64,000 nucleotides of DNA from Rathayibacter caricis DSM 15933. GTDB lineage: Bacteria; Actinomycetota; Actinomycetes; Actinomycetales; Microbacteriaceae. The stretch covers positions 1,736,001 through 1,800,000 of the forward strand of contig NZ_PZPL01000001.1 of assembly GCF_003044275.1 (NCBI RefSeq), given 5' to 3'. The notes under the pieces were generated by a model. The model did no database searches and was not told where the DNA came from. It saw nothing but the letters and a program-made list of their open reading frames with translations. Shown here one piece after another: positions 56,572-63,974 of the stretch. Each line of letters begins with the position of its first letter. The first letter of the stretch is position 1. The translations under genes and the position numbers were made by a program.

Positions 56572-58050
56572 TCAGCGGCGCGAGACCGACTTCGGCAGCA
56601 CGAACACCAGGGCGAAGGCCGCGACCGCCATCAGCGTGCTGAGGAGCATCGCGGGCGCCGCGGCGTCGAGGAATCCGGACGCCACGGTGTCCGGCCCGGT
56701 GATGACGAGCCCGCCGAACAGCACGCTGCCGATCACGGCGATGCCGACGGCCGAGCCGATGCGCTGGATGGCCGAGATCACTCCGCTGGCCGCTCCGGCG
56801 TCCTGCGGATCGACGGTCGCGACGATGAACTGGACGTTCGGGGCGATGAAGAAGCCGTTGCCGAGCCCGGCGATCAGCAGCGGAGCGAGCAGCTGCCAGT
56901 TGGTGATCGAGTCGGGAGTCGCCGTGAGGAGCACGAGCCACACCCAGGCGAGGCCGATGGCGAGGAGCCCGCTGCCCATGACCAGGACGTTGCGGCCGAG
57001 CCGCGCGGTCATCCGGTTGCTCTGCGACGAGCTGATGATGCTGCCGATCGCGAAGGGGATCGAGACCAGCCCCGACTCGAGCGCGGTGTGCCCGAGGCCC
57101 GACTGCCAGAGCAGCGAGATGGTGAAGAAGATGCTCGTGAAGGCCGCGAAGTAGACCAGCGCCAGGATCACGCCGCCGGTGAAGGCGGGGTGGCGGAACA
57201 GCGACGGAGGCACGAGGGGAGTGCGGCCGCGGCGGACGTAGAGGACCTCCCAGGCGCCGAACGCCGCGAGCAGGACGACTCCGCCGACGATCGAGAGGAT
57301 CGTCCAGAGCGGCCAGCCCTCGTCCTCCCCCTGGATGAGCGGCACCAGCAGGGCGACCAGACCACCCGACACGAGCACGAGGCCGAGCCAGTCGACACCG
57401 CCGCTCGGTGCGCGATCGCCCGACTCGAGCTCGCGGCGTGCGGGGAGCAGGCGTGCCGCGGCGATCAGCGTCACGATGCCGATCGGCAGGTTGACCCAGA
57501 ACACCAGGCGCCAGCCGTTCTCGTCGCCGAACGCCTGGATGATGAGTCCGCCGATGATCGGCCCGAGCGCCGACGAGACGCCGAGGACGGCGCCCATGAT
57601 CGCGAAGGCCTTGCCGCGCGCGGGTCCGCGGAAGAGCAGCTGGATGTACGCGTTGACGGCCGGCACGAACATGCCGCCGGCGAGGCCCTGCACGACGCGC
57701 GCGACGACGAGCTGCAGGTCGTCGGCAGCGAGTCCGCACGCGAAGCTCGCGACGGTGAACAGCGCGACTCCGCTGACGAAGACCCACTTGTGGCCGAAGC
57801 GGTCGCCGAGGCGCCCGGAGGGGATGAGGGCGAGCCCGAACGCGAGCGCGTAGCCCGAGATGATCCACGACAGCGTCGACTCGGAGGCGTCGAGGGTGGT
57901 GCGGATGGTCGGCAGCGCGACGTTGACGATCGTGGTGTCGAGCAGCGCGATGAACATGCCCGCCAGCAGGACGACCAGCGAGCGCCACGCGCGCCGGTCG
58001 GGGGCGGGATGGGCGCCCGTCGCGCCGCGGTCGGTCGACGTCTCGGTCAT
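56572..58050 (-). CDS. MFS drug exporter, DHA2 (14-TMS) family
   Basis: 492 residues with about fourteen membrane segments. FIALLDTTIVNVALPTI is motif D1 and GRLGDRFGHKWVFVSG is motif A. GLAGGMFVPAVNAYIQLLF and AVLGVSSALGPIIGGLI is motif C of proton antiporters. DHA2 members (EmrB, QacA, LfrA types) export cationic drugs, dyes or metabolites; the substrate is unknown. The ATG at 58050 is followed by a normal cytoplasmic start, with AGGCCCCTCCC-type sequence and GGGAGG nearby. It stands alone, convergent with hemL. Confidence 0.85.
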   Translation of the reverse strand: MTETSTDRGATGAHPAPDRRAWRSLVVLLAGMFIALLDTTIVNVALPTIRTTLDASESTLSWIISGYALAFGLALIPSGRLGDRFGHKWVFVSGVALFTVASFACGLAADDLQLVVARVVQGLAGGMFVPAVNAYIQLLFRGPARGKAFAIMGAVLGVSSALGPIIGGLIIQAFGDENGWRLVFWVNLPIGIVTLIAAARLLPARRELESGDRAPSGGVDWLGLVLVSGGLVALLVPLIQGEDEGWPLWTILSIVGGVVLLAAFGAWEVLYVRRGRTPLVPPSLFRHPAFTGGVILALVYFAAFTSIFFTISLLWQSGLGHTALESGLVSIPFAIGSIISSSQSNRMTARLGRNVLVMGSGLLAIGLAWVWLVLLTATPDSITNWQLLAPLLIAGLGNGFFIAPNVQFIVATVDPQDAGAASGVISAIQRIGSAVGIAVIGSVLFGGLVITGPDTVASGFLDAAAPAMLLSTLMAVAAFALVFVLPKSVSRR

Positions 58051-58202
58051 GGGAGGGGCCTTTCGAGCGGAGGGGGGGCGCGGAGGGGAGCGACGGGCCG
58101 CGGGGGCACGGCGGCACAACCTGCGAACTCTCGCAGACGCAGCCGCGCTTCCCCGAGCCGCCGTCTGTGCACGCCCTCAGATCCGTGGCCCGCGCGCGAG
58201 GG

Positions 58203-58577
58203 TCAGCGGGCGCGCTCGGCGAGGCGCGCGCAGTCGATGCAGAGCTCGGCGGTCGGGCGGGCGGCGAGTCGATCGGCGCCGATCGGGCGCCCGCACCGGA
58301 GGCAGTCGCCGTAGGCCCCCTGCCCGACCCGGCGGCGGGCGTCGGCCAGCTCGCGCTCGGACCGCATCAGAGCGTCGCGCACCCCGGCCATCCGCGACCA
58401 CTCCGCCGAGAGCGGGGTGCCCTCGGGATCGTGCTCGTCGTCGGCCGTGCCGTCGCCGCGCGCGAGCAGCAGCTCGGCCAGCGCCTCGTCGAGCCGGACG
58501 GCCTTGCTGCGCGCCTCGGCCTGACGCTCGGCGAGCAGCGCGTCGAGCCGGCGCAGCTCCTCCTGGTCCATCGGCAT
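58203..58577 (-). CDS. TraR/DksA-type C4 zinc-finger protein
   Basis: A 124-residue protein. Residues 1-75 form a coiled coil (ELRRLDALLAERQAEARSK and following), and the C terminus has the DksA/TraR zinc finger CLRCGRPIGADRLAARPTAE with CIDC. In proteobacteria such proteins bind RNA polymerase through the secondary channel with ppGpp. The actinobacterial members are little studied. GGTGGG precedes the ATG at 58577; a second ATG lies two codons further. Confidence 0.8.
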   Translation of the reverse strand: MPMDQEELRRLDALLAERQAEARSKAVRLDEALAELLLARGDGTADDEHDPEGTPLSAEWSRMAGVRDALMRSERELADARRRVGQGAYGDCLRCGRPIGADRLAARPTAELCIDCARLAERAR

Positions 58578-58647
58578 CCCACCATGGTCGCACCGGCCGC
58601 ACGATCCGTTCCCCCGACGGCACCGCGACTCGGGGCAGACTAGAGGC

Positions 58648-59439
58648 ATGCCCGTCGTGACCGTGCTCCCCGACCGCCTCGAACTGCGCCTGACGAGGGC
58701 CGAGCGACTGCTCGCCTTCCACCGCGGCGACGTCGTGATCGACCGATCGAGCATCCGCTCCGCGACCGTCACCGAGGATCCCTGGATCTGGGTCCGCGGC
58801 ATCCGCGCCCCGGGCACCGCCGTGCCGCTGACCATCGCCGCCGGCACGTGGAAGTTCCACGGCGGCAAGGACTTCCTGCTCATCAAGCGCACCGCGTCGG
58901 CCGTCGTGCTCGACCTCGTCGACGAGGACTGGTCGCGCCTGATCATCAGCACGAAGCACGCCCCTGAGCTCATCGCGGCCCTGCAGCTCGGGCCGACGAC
59001 GGCGGCGATCCCGATCATCGAGACGGACGACCTGGTCGTGGTGCCCGAGGTGGCGGAGCAGGCCGCGGCCCGGCTCGCCGCGACCGACGACGCCGCCACG
59101 GCCCGCGAGACCGAGGCCGTCGGCGCGGCCGACGCGGACCGTCCCGCCGTGCCACCCGCTTCGCCCGCCGAGGACGCGTCGCTCGACACGGAGCAGGCGG
59201 TGGCCGAGACGTCCGCCGTGGCCGAGGCGATCGGGGAGGACCCGGCGCCCGCGAAGAAGCCCGCCGCGAAGAGGAAGCCGGCTGTGAAGAAGCCGGCGGC
59301 GAAGGCGTCCGCGGAGACCCCCGCCCCGGAGGCACCCGAGGCGACCGCCGTGAAGCCCCGCGCCCGCACCCCGCGCCCCGACTCCTCCATGGGACACGCC
59401 TCCGCCGAGCCCAGCGGAGCCACCGAGGCCGCCGAGTAG
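58648..59439 (+). CDS. Hypothetical protein with a PH-like N domain and Lys/Ala/Pro tail
   Basis: 263 residues. Residues 1-105 form a compact beta-rich region (LELRLTRAERLLAFHRGDVVIDRSSI, WIWVRGIRAPGT, GKDFLLIKRTASAVVLDL) resembling a small PH-like/DUF domain. Residues 150-263 are disordered, with an acidic part followed by a histone-H1-like basic block (KKPAAKRKPAVKKPAAKAS). Such tails bind nucleic acid or the cell envelope. A CAGACT hexamer lies six bases before the ATG. The function is unknown; it is the last host gene before the integrated element's target gene. Confidence 0.65.
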   Translation: MPVVTVLPDRLELRLTRAERLLAFHRGDVVIDRSSIRSATVTEDPWIWVRGIRAPGTAVPLTIAAGTWKFHGGKDFLLIKRTASAVVLDLVDEDWSRLIISTKHAPELIAALQLGPTTAAIPIIETDDLVVVPEVAEQAAARLAATDDAATARETEAVGAADADRPAVPPASPAEDASLDTEQAVAETSAVAEAIGEDPAPAKKPAAKRKPAVKKPAAKASAETPAPEAPEATAVKPRARTPRPDSSMGHASAEPSGATEAAE

Positions 59440-59463
59440 CGCCTCCGGCCTCGCGAGCGGCCC

Positions 59464-59729
59464 TCAGAGCTTCAGCCGCACCGCCGTCTCGAGTGCCGCC
59501 TCGATGCTCAGCCGCCAGCCCTGCGCCAGCCGGTCCTTCGTGCCCGAGTAGAGGCTCGCTCCGTCGACCAGGTTGCTGGAGCACGCGCAGACCATGCCCG
59601 CCCGGAGCCCGCGCAGCCGCGCGACGACGTACAGCGCGCTCGACTCCATCTCGACGTTCAGGACCCCGTGCCGCTCGAGCGTCGCGATCCACTCCGGAGT
59701 CTCGGCGTAGAACGCGTCGTCGCTCGCGT
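59464..59729 (-). pseudogene. Nucleoside phosphorylase gene truncated by the integrated element (3' part)
   Basis: The minus strand encodes the C-terminal end of a purine/uridine nucleoside phosphorylase. SDDAFYAETPEWIATLERHG leads to the active-site motif NVEMESSALYVVARLRG, then AGMVCACSSNLV and a normal stop at 59464. The Met-Glu-Ser ribose-binding motif is intact. Homology ends at the junction around 59729, and the 5' two-thirds of the gene is missing, presumably lying beyond the far end of the element. The retained part alone cannot be active. Confidence 0.85.
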
Positions 59730-59741
59730 TAGCATCTGACA
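59715..59741. other. Probable attachment junction (attL) of the integrated element
   Basis: Target-gene homology on the left stops about here, and the integrase start follows at 59742, the usual arrangement for large serine integrases. The exact core dinucleotide cannot be fixed without the other junction. A TAGCAT hexamer (59730-59735), the likely integrase -10 box, lies in the junction. Confidence 0.6.
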
Positions 59742-61358
59742 GTGAGCACTCTTCGAGTCGGCATCTACGCCCGCGTCTCCGTCGTCAAGGCGAAGGACGG
59801 TAAGACCGAGTACGACTCCTCCGGCTCCATTGAGAGTCAGCTAGCGGTATGCAGGGGCCTAGCTTCGAGCCACGGAGCAACGGAAGTGCAGGAGTTCGTG
59901 GACTCCGGCGTCAGTGGCTTCTCTGGTGGTCGTCGTCCTGGGTTTTCGGCTCTTCTCGCCGCGCTCGACTGCGGAGAACTTGATCTAGTCGCGACGAGAC
60001 ACATGGACCGCCCTGCCCGCAACGAGCAGGAGGCTGACCTTTTCCGCTACGCACTGACACGGGCGAAGGTGCCGGTAGTCACTCAGGGGGGAACCCTGGT
60101 GGAGCCGTGGACGGCGTCAGGTGGACTCGTCGCGAAGATGACAGCCGCCGTTGCCGAGTACGAGTCAGTTCTAAAGTCAGAGCGTCTACTCAACCACTAC
60201 GACCGTCTGCGATCCGCTGGCCGTCTCACTGCGTCTCAAAAGGTATTTGGGTACGCCGCCGACGGCCTCGCCCTCGATCCCGTGGAGGCAGACGAGATAC
60301 GCAAGATGTACAAGACGATCCTGTCGGGCGGCACGATCTACAGCATTCTGACCGACCTCAACAGTCGCGGAGTCCCTACAGCAGGGAAGGCCGACAGGTG
60401 GAGTCACGCCGCCGTCGTATCCGTCCTCCGTAGACCTAAGAATGCCGGTTTGGTCCGTCTCCCCGACAAGATCGAGAGGACAACGGACAACAGGCGTAGG
60501 AAGATTCCTCAGCCCGGTTACGTCGAGGGCATCGTCGGTGCCTGGGAGCCCATCGTGTCAAAGGACGAGTACGACGCCGTAATGGCGATCCTGGGGGACC
60601 CGAAGCGGAAGACGGGACCGGGGAGCAAGCCGAGGTACCTCCTCGCGGGGATCATCCGTTGTGGCACTTGTGGAGCACCCCTCCGATCCTCGAATAGTAC
60701 AACCAATGCCGACAAGACAGCCAAGATTGGAACGTACCGATGCCGCTCTCATGCGGCAGGCGACACTCGTAAGCACACCGCTATACAGATACATATTGCT
60801 GATCGGGTTGGACGAGAAGCTATCGCAGCCGCGTTCCTCTTCGGATCAAAGGAGTTGCTACCGAAGTCCGAAGATGCCAGCACTCAGAATCTTACTGTTG
60901 AGCTTTCGAAGGTACGCGAGGAGTATCAAGAAGCATTCAAGTTCGCCGTTCAGCTCAAAAATACCGGAGCCGACTCCCTAGTGTATCTAAACCAGCTCGC
61001 AGCGCAGGAGCAAGCGCTAGAAGTAAAAATAGCCGAACAGCAGAGGGAGTCCGCGAGCCGTGTTCTCCTAGTGGACCTTCGAGAAGGACTCTTTAAGCCG
61101 GGCACGATCAAAATATCTGAGGTCGCGGACACTAAGAAGAAACTTATCCAGCGGCTTGAAGGCTTACCGATTGAGACGCAGCGGGAACTGGCTCGCCAGT
61201 TCTTAGAAGTGAAGGTTTCTCTTTCTGGTAAGGGTGCTAGTCGAGTGCAGGTGCATCACAAGATCGTGAAGACCCTAAACGGTGAAGAAAAGTATCCGGA
61301 CGATCTGCCAGAAATTGATCTCCATGCAGAAAAGTGGAAGTCTCAGGATGCCACGTAA
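59742..61358 (+). CDS. int: Large serine integrase
   Basis: A 538-residue site-specific recombinase. The catalytic Ser13 is in IYARVS, the resolvase domain (to about 150) holds VDSGVSGFSGGRRPGF and the active-site Arg region ATRHMDRPAR, and the recombinase domain (about 165-290) has FGYAADGLAL and RPKNAGLV. A zinc ribbon (IRCGTCGAPL, later YRCRSH) and a coiled-coil C-terminal region (about 380-480) follow, as in phiC31-type integrases. It integrates by attP x attB recombination and needs a directionality factor, not identified here, for excision. The GTG start has TAGCAT six bases upstream. Codon use shifts from host-like in the first half to A+T-rich in the second. Confidence 0.93.
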   Translation: MSTLRVGIYARVSVVKAKDGKTEYDSSGSIESQLAVCRGLASSHGATEVQEFVDSGVSGFSGGRRPGFSALLAALDCGELDLVATRHMDRPARNEQEADLFRYALTRAKVPVVTQGGTLVEPWTASGGLVAKMTAAVAEYESVLKSERLLNHYDRLRSAGRLTASQKVFGYAADGLALDPVEADEIRKMYKTILSGGTIYSILTDLNSRGVPTAGKADRWSHAAVVSVLRRPKNAGLVRLPDKIERTTDNRRRKIPQPGYVEGIVGAWEPIVSKDEYDAVMAILGDPKRKTGPGSKPRYLLAGIIRCGTCGAPLRSSNSTTNADKTAKIGTYRCRSHAAGDTRKHTAIQIHIADRVGREAIAAAFLFGSKELLPKSEDASTQNLTVELSKVREEYQEAFKFAVQLKNTGADSLVYLNQLAAQEQALEVKIAEQQRESASRVLLVDLREGLFKPGTIKISEVADTKKKLIQRLEGLPIETQRELARQFLEVKVSLSGKGASRVQVHHKIVKTLNGEEKYPDDLPEIDLHAEKWKSQDAT

Positions 61359-61473
61359 GAGACTTTTTGCCATTCGGTAAGCATCTGTGTCAGATCGACC
61401 CCTTCGGCCCGCAGATCGCCACACAGGGCCGATAACGCCTGTTTTAGAGAGACTCTCATGTTAAACTGGCTTC

Positions 61474-61662
61474 ATGGATGACGTTCTGCAGGAATATAGC
61501 CCGACACAGGCTGACCTAAACCTTTTGGAAGCCTTTTACGGGGCTGTAGCGATTGACCCGAGCTACGTTATTGCGGTGGCACGAGACGCCGGAAAACTTA
61601 AGACTCGGAGAACCGCGGCTATTGAGCGGCGGAGAGTCAATGGAAAGTTCGCCGTGAACTGA
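61474..61662 (+). CDS. Hypothetical 62-residue element protein
   Basis: A small protein, acidic at the N terminus (MDDVLQEYSPTQADLNLLEAF) and strongly basic at the C terminus (KLKTRRTAAIERRRVNGK). No motif is recognised. A TAAACT hexamer lies six bases before the ATG, suggesting leaderless expression. Its position right after the integrase makes it a candidate for a recombination directionality factor or regulator, which is inference from position and size only. Confidence 0.6.
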   Translation: MDDVLQEYSPTQADLNLLEAFYGAVAIDPSYVIAVARDAGKLKTRRTAAIERRRVNGKFAVN

Positions 61663-61743
61663 CACCCTGCCACAACCGATAGTATTAACGTGTTAGTGGT
61701 GCTGTGGTTTTCGTAGGAGTAGAGCACAGCACTATTGACGCGA

Positions 61744-61790
61744 GGCCCCCGATCAGTTTTTCATAGTCTCTGATCCGGGGGCCTTCTTTA
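61744..61790 (+). terminator. Rho-independent terminator 1
   Basis: The stem GGCCCCCGATCAG (61744-61756) pairs with 61770-61783 (one bulged base), followed by TTCTTTA. The loop is 13 bases. Confidence 0.8.
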
Positions 61791-61822
61791 TGTTAGAATA
61801 AATGTGGTTCTCCACCAAAGCT

Positions 61823-61870
61823 AAGGCCCCGCTTCTGTTCACTCTTTTCCAGAAGCGGGGCCTTTGTCAT
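61823..61870 (+). terminator. Rho-independent terminator 2
   Basis: A perfect 15-base stem (61823-61837 with 61850-61864) and a 12-base loop rich in T and C, followed by TGTCATTT. It is tandem with terminator 1 at about 80 bases. Confidence 0.85.
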
Positions 61871-61975
61871 TTCTAAAAATAGTGGCTCCAGCGAGAAAGT
61901 ATCTTCTCATCGTTGGGAATACTTTAGTGCGATCCTCTCGTTATGCCGATGGTACAAGTAGCGAAAGGATATTCA

Positions 61976-62131
61976 ATGGCACGCACACCCATCTACGACC
62001 CCCAGGTACTTACTCGACCTGATATTTTCGGCTTGTCGGTTTCAAAGACAATGAAAGTCTTGAAGCTGAGCCAAGCCACTGTCTTTAGGTACCGTCGCAT
62101 CCTGCGTGAGCAGAACATTAGTTACAAGTAA
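61976..62131 (+). CDS. Small helix-turn-helix protein
   Basis: 51 residues. GLSVSKTMKVLKLSQATVFRYRRIL (residues about 23-47, quoted in part: SVSKTMKVLKLSQATVFRYR) is a resolvase/sigma-like helix-turn-helix. GAAAGGAT stands seven bases before the ATG at 61976, which was therefore preferred over an ATG at 61943. It probably regulates the element and is the first gene after the double terminator. The next gene has a similar C-terminal motif. Confidence 0.65.
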   Translation: MARTPIYDPQVLTRPDIFGLSVSKTMKVLKLSQATVFRYRRILREQNISYK

Positions 62132-62151
62132 ACAATGGGTTGGAGAACCTC

Positions 62152-62862
62152 ATGCAGACGATACAGAACGACTTTCAAGACCTTCTAGAGGGTGGACACT
62201 TCTTCCTAAATGGAGTGGAAGTAGAGGGATCAAATAACCTAGTTATCCCAGATACTACCTCCACTGATCCTTCTCTCTCCTCTTCTTCCTCCGTATCACT
62301 CAGTAAGAAGATTGATGTAGCTACTCTCTCTTCTACTTTTAGAGAAGACTGGCCTACTCGGAGAGATTACACAGCTAAAGCAAAGTCCTCTGAATTTAAC
62401 AATCAACTCTTTAGCTTCCTTCTGAGCACCGGACTCCATTACCTCAACGAGAGACTTATGTACGACTTGGATAACACAGAACTTGTTTCTACTATTCACG
62501 ACCTTGAAGGGATGCTCTTTGAGGTCTGCATGCACAGAGGCTACAAAGACTTCTTCCCTGACTACGACCACAACTCTGCAGGCTCAGACAAGTATCACCG
62601 CATTAGCTACAGCAAACTGGACGAGATGATCCGGGATGCTTCCGAAAAGGTAATGCTCCGTTGGTCCTCCACCTACGTCAGCGAGGCACCCGCTAGAGGG
62701 CGTCTAGGAGGCTTGAAGAGCGTCAGACCGCCCCAGTACACCCCTGAGCACTTACGACCGTTCCTGGGGCTATCTGTGGCCGCTCAGGCCCAGGCTGTGG
62801 GATGTTCCACGGCCACCGTCAAGCGCTTACGTGCTCAGCTACGCCAGGAGACCCAAAAGTAG
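62152..62862 (+). CDS. Hypothetical element protein with C-terminal helix-turn-helix
   Basis: 236 residues. The first 190 are unrecognised, Ser-rich near residues 30-60, then probably helical (LLSTGLHYLNERLMYDL, VSTIHDLEGMLFEVCMHRGY). The C terminus has LGLSVAAQAQAVGCSTATVK, a helix-turn-helix resembling that of the 51-residue protein upstream. GGAG lies six bases before the ATG at 62152. Codon use is distinctly A+T-rich in the first two thirds and more G+C-rich at the end, hinting at a mosaic origin. A DNA-binding role is inferred. Confidence 0.6.
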   Translation: MQTIQNDFQDLLEGGHFFLNGVEVEGSNNLVIPDTTSTDPSLSSSSSVSLSKKIDVATLSSTFREDWPTRRDYTAKAKSSEFNNQLFSFLLSTGLHYLNERLMYDLDNTELVSTIHDLEGMLFEVCMHRGYKDFFPDYDHNSAGSDKYHRISYSKLDEMIRDASEKVMLRWSSTYVSEAPARGRLGGLKSVRPPQYTPEHLRPFLGLSVAAQAQAVGCSTATVKRLRAQLRQETQK

Positions 62863-62937
62863 AAATAGCGGCTGTGACCAGAAACACCATTGAGTTTTCG
62901 ATGTGTCGATAGTAATAGAGAAGAAAGGAGAAAGCTT

Positions 62938-63477
62938 ATGAGTTTAGGCAGAAGATGTTCCGTATGTTCCTCACTGAACAGGGACAACATCAATAATGCC
63001 GTGCTCGACCAGACAGATTCATACCGACGCATAGCGACGCAAAATGATTTTTCTGAGGCTGCTCTCCGCCGTCACGTTCGTAACCATCTCCATGCGGACA
63101 TAAGAAGTTCTAGACGGATCAGTAATACAAATGGACCCGGTGACTTCGGAACAAGACTCCTCAGCATTGCGGACAATCTCGCGGAAACACGGGAAGCAGC
63201 GCAGGAGCAAAACAATTTCTCAGCGTCAATTAAAGCTTCTCTTGCGGAAGCTCAGCTCTTGAATCTTCTTTTGACCCGTTTAGGAATTAGGGATACGGAC
63301 TCGCTTGAACTCGTCTCGGATGCTCAAAAGCTTGCAGGCGTCCTATTATCCGTCGCACCACAATTACCTAATGAATTGATACTAGAAATAGCGTCAAAGC
63401 TCGACCAACAGGATGCATCCCAAGACCTAGTGGAAGCATTCAAGACCCTCACCAACAACACCAAGGAATTAGAATGA
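62938..63477 (+). CDS. Terminase-small-subunit-like protein with Cys pair and helix-turn-helix
   Basis: 179 residues. The N terminus has CSVCSS (possible half zinc site) and a helix-turn-helix (YRRIATQNDFSEAALRRHVR), followed by HLHADIR and a long helical region (RLLSIADNLAETREAAQEQN and following). This layout resembles phage proteins that recognise DNA before packaging, encoded just ahead of the large terminase. AAGGAG lies eight bases before the ATG. The next gene overlaps by four bases. The assignment is tentative. Confidence 0.5.
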   Translation: MSLGRRCSVCSSLNRDNINNAVLDQTDSYRRIATQNDFSEAALRRHVRNHLHADIRSSRRISNTNGPGDFGTRLLSIADNLAETREAAQEQNNFSASIKASLAEAQLLNLLLTRLGIRDTDSLELVSDAQKLAGVLLSVAPQLPNELILEIASKLDQQDASQDLVEAFKTLTNNTKELE

Positions 63478-63968
63478 GCAAGACAGACATAAACGAGAAT
63501 CTAGAGGTCGCCCCTGTAGAAGATATCGAGACTGAGGCAGTTGAAGAGGTTCTCGTAGAAGATGTTTCAGATGAAATCCTTGTCCACTTCTATCAGGGAG
63601 TTTCGATTCCCAATCCCGCTAGCCCAATGGGAAAGCCTCTTACTTTTGGACGTGGACAAGAAGTAGTTCTTACTCCAGACCTACTGGACGAGCTTAAAGA
63701 TAGATTCGGGAACTTCCCTGCGTGGGTCGAGAATCTTGCAGAGCCTGATCCTTTTGCAGAAGAAGAGCCTATCGCGGCCCTAGGGAGTTGGCCGGAGGAC
63801 AAGAGCCCATTTATCCGCGGGGAGCTTGCCTGGCTAGACGAGCGCCGCCGCCGTTTGGGTGCAGCTTTAGATATTGCCGATCCCATTGAGAGGCAAAAGG
63901 CAGTTGTCGCAATCAACCGCGAGCTGGGTCTAGCCGTTCCTGACAACCACAACGTCTACAATTACTAA
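63474..63968 (+). CDS. Hypothetical element protein
   Basis: 164 residues. A very acidic N terminus (about 1-45, many Glu/Asp) precedes a compact region (ILVHFYQGVSIPNPASPMGK, then LTFGRGQEVVLTPDLLDELK) and a C-terminal helix with RRRRLGAALDIADPIERQK. There are no known motifs. The ATG overlaps the stop of the previous gene (ATGA), so they are translationally coupled. The position in a phage-like late operon suggests a structural or packaging accessory role, which is unproven. Confidence 0.6.
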   Translation: MSKTDINENLEVAPVEDIETEAVEEVLVEDVSDEILVHFYQGVSIPNPASPMGKPLTFGRGQEVVLTPDLLDELKDRFGNFPAWVENLAEPDPFAEEEPIAALGSWPEDKSPFIRGELAWLDERRRRLGAALDIADPIERQKAVVAINRELGLAVPDNHNVYNY

Positions 63969-63974
63969 AGGACG

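Larger units (their letters stand above)
61663..61975. other. Structured non-coding gap in the element
   Basis: This gap of 313 bases has no credible gene. It contains three successive hairpins: GTGCTGTG (61699-61706) pairing with CACAGCAC (61725-61732), whose loop carries TAGGAGT, and two terminators described separately. It could end the integrase-side transcript, encode a small RNA, or insulate the rightward operon starting at 61976. Confidence 0.5.

Noticed and set aside
61943..61975. Earlier start of the 51-residue helix-turn-helix protein at 61943
   Set aside because: No Shine-Dalgarno or -10 sequence at the right distance, whereas GAAAGGAT is correctly placed before 61976.
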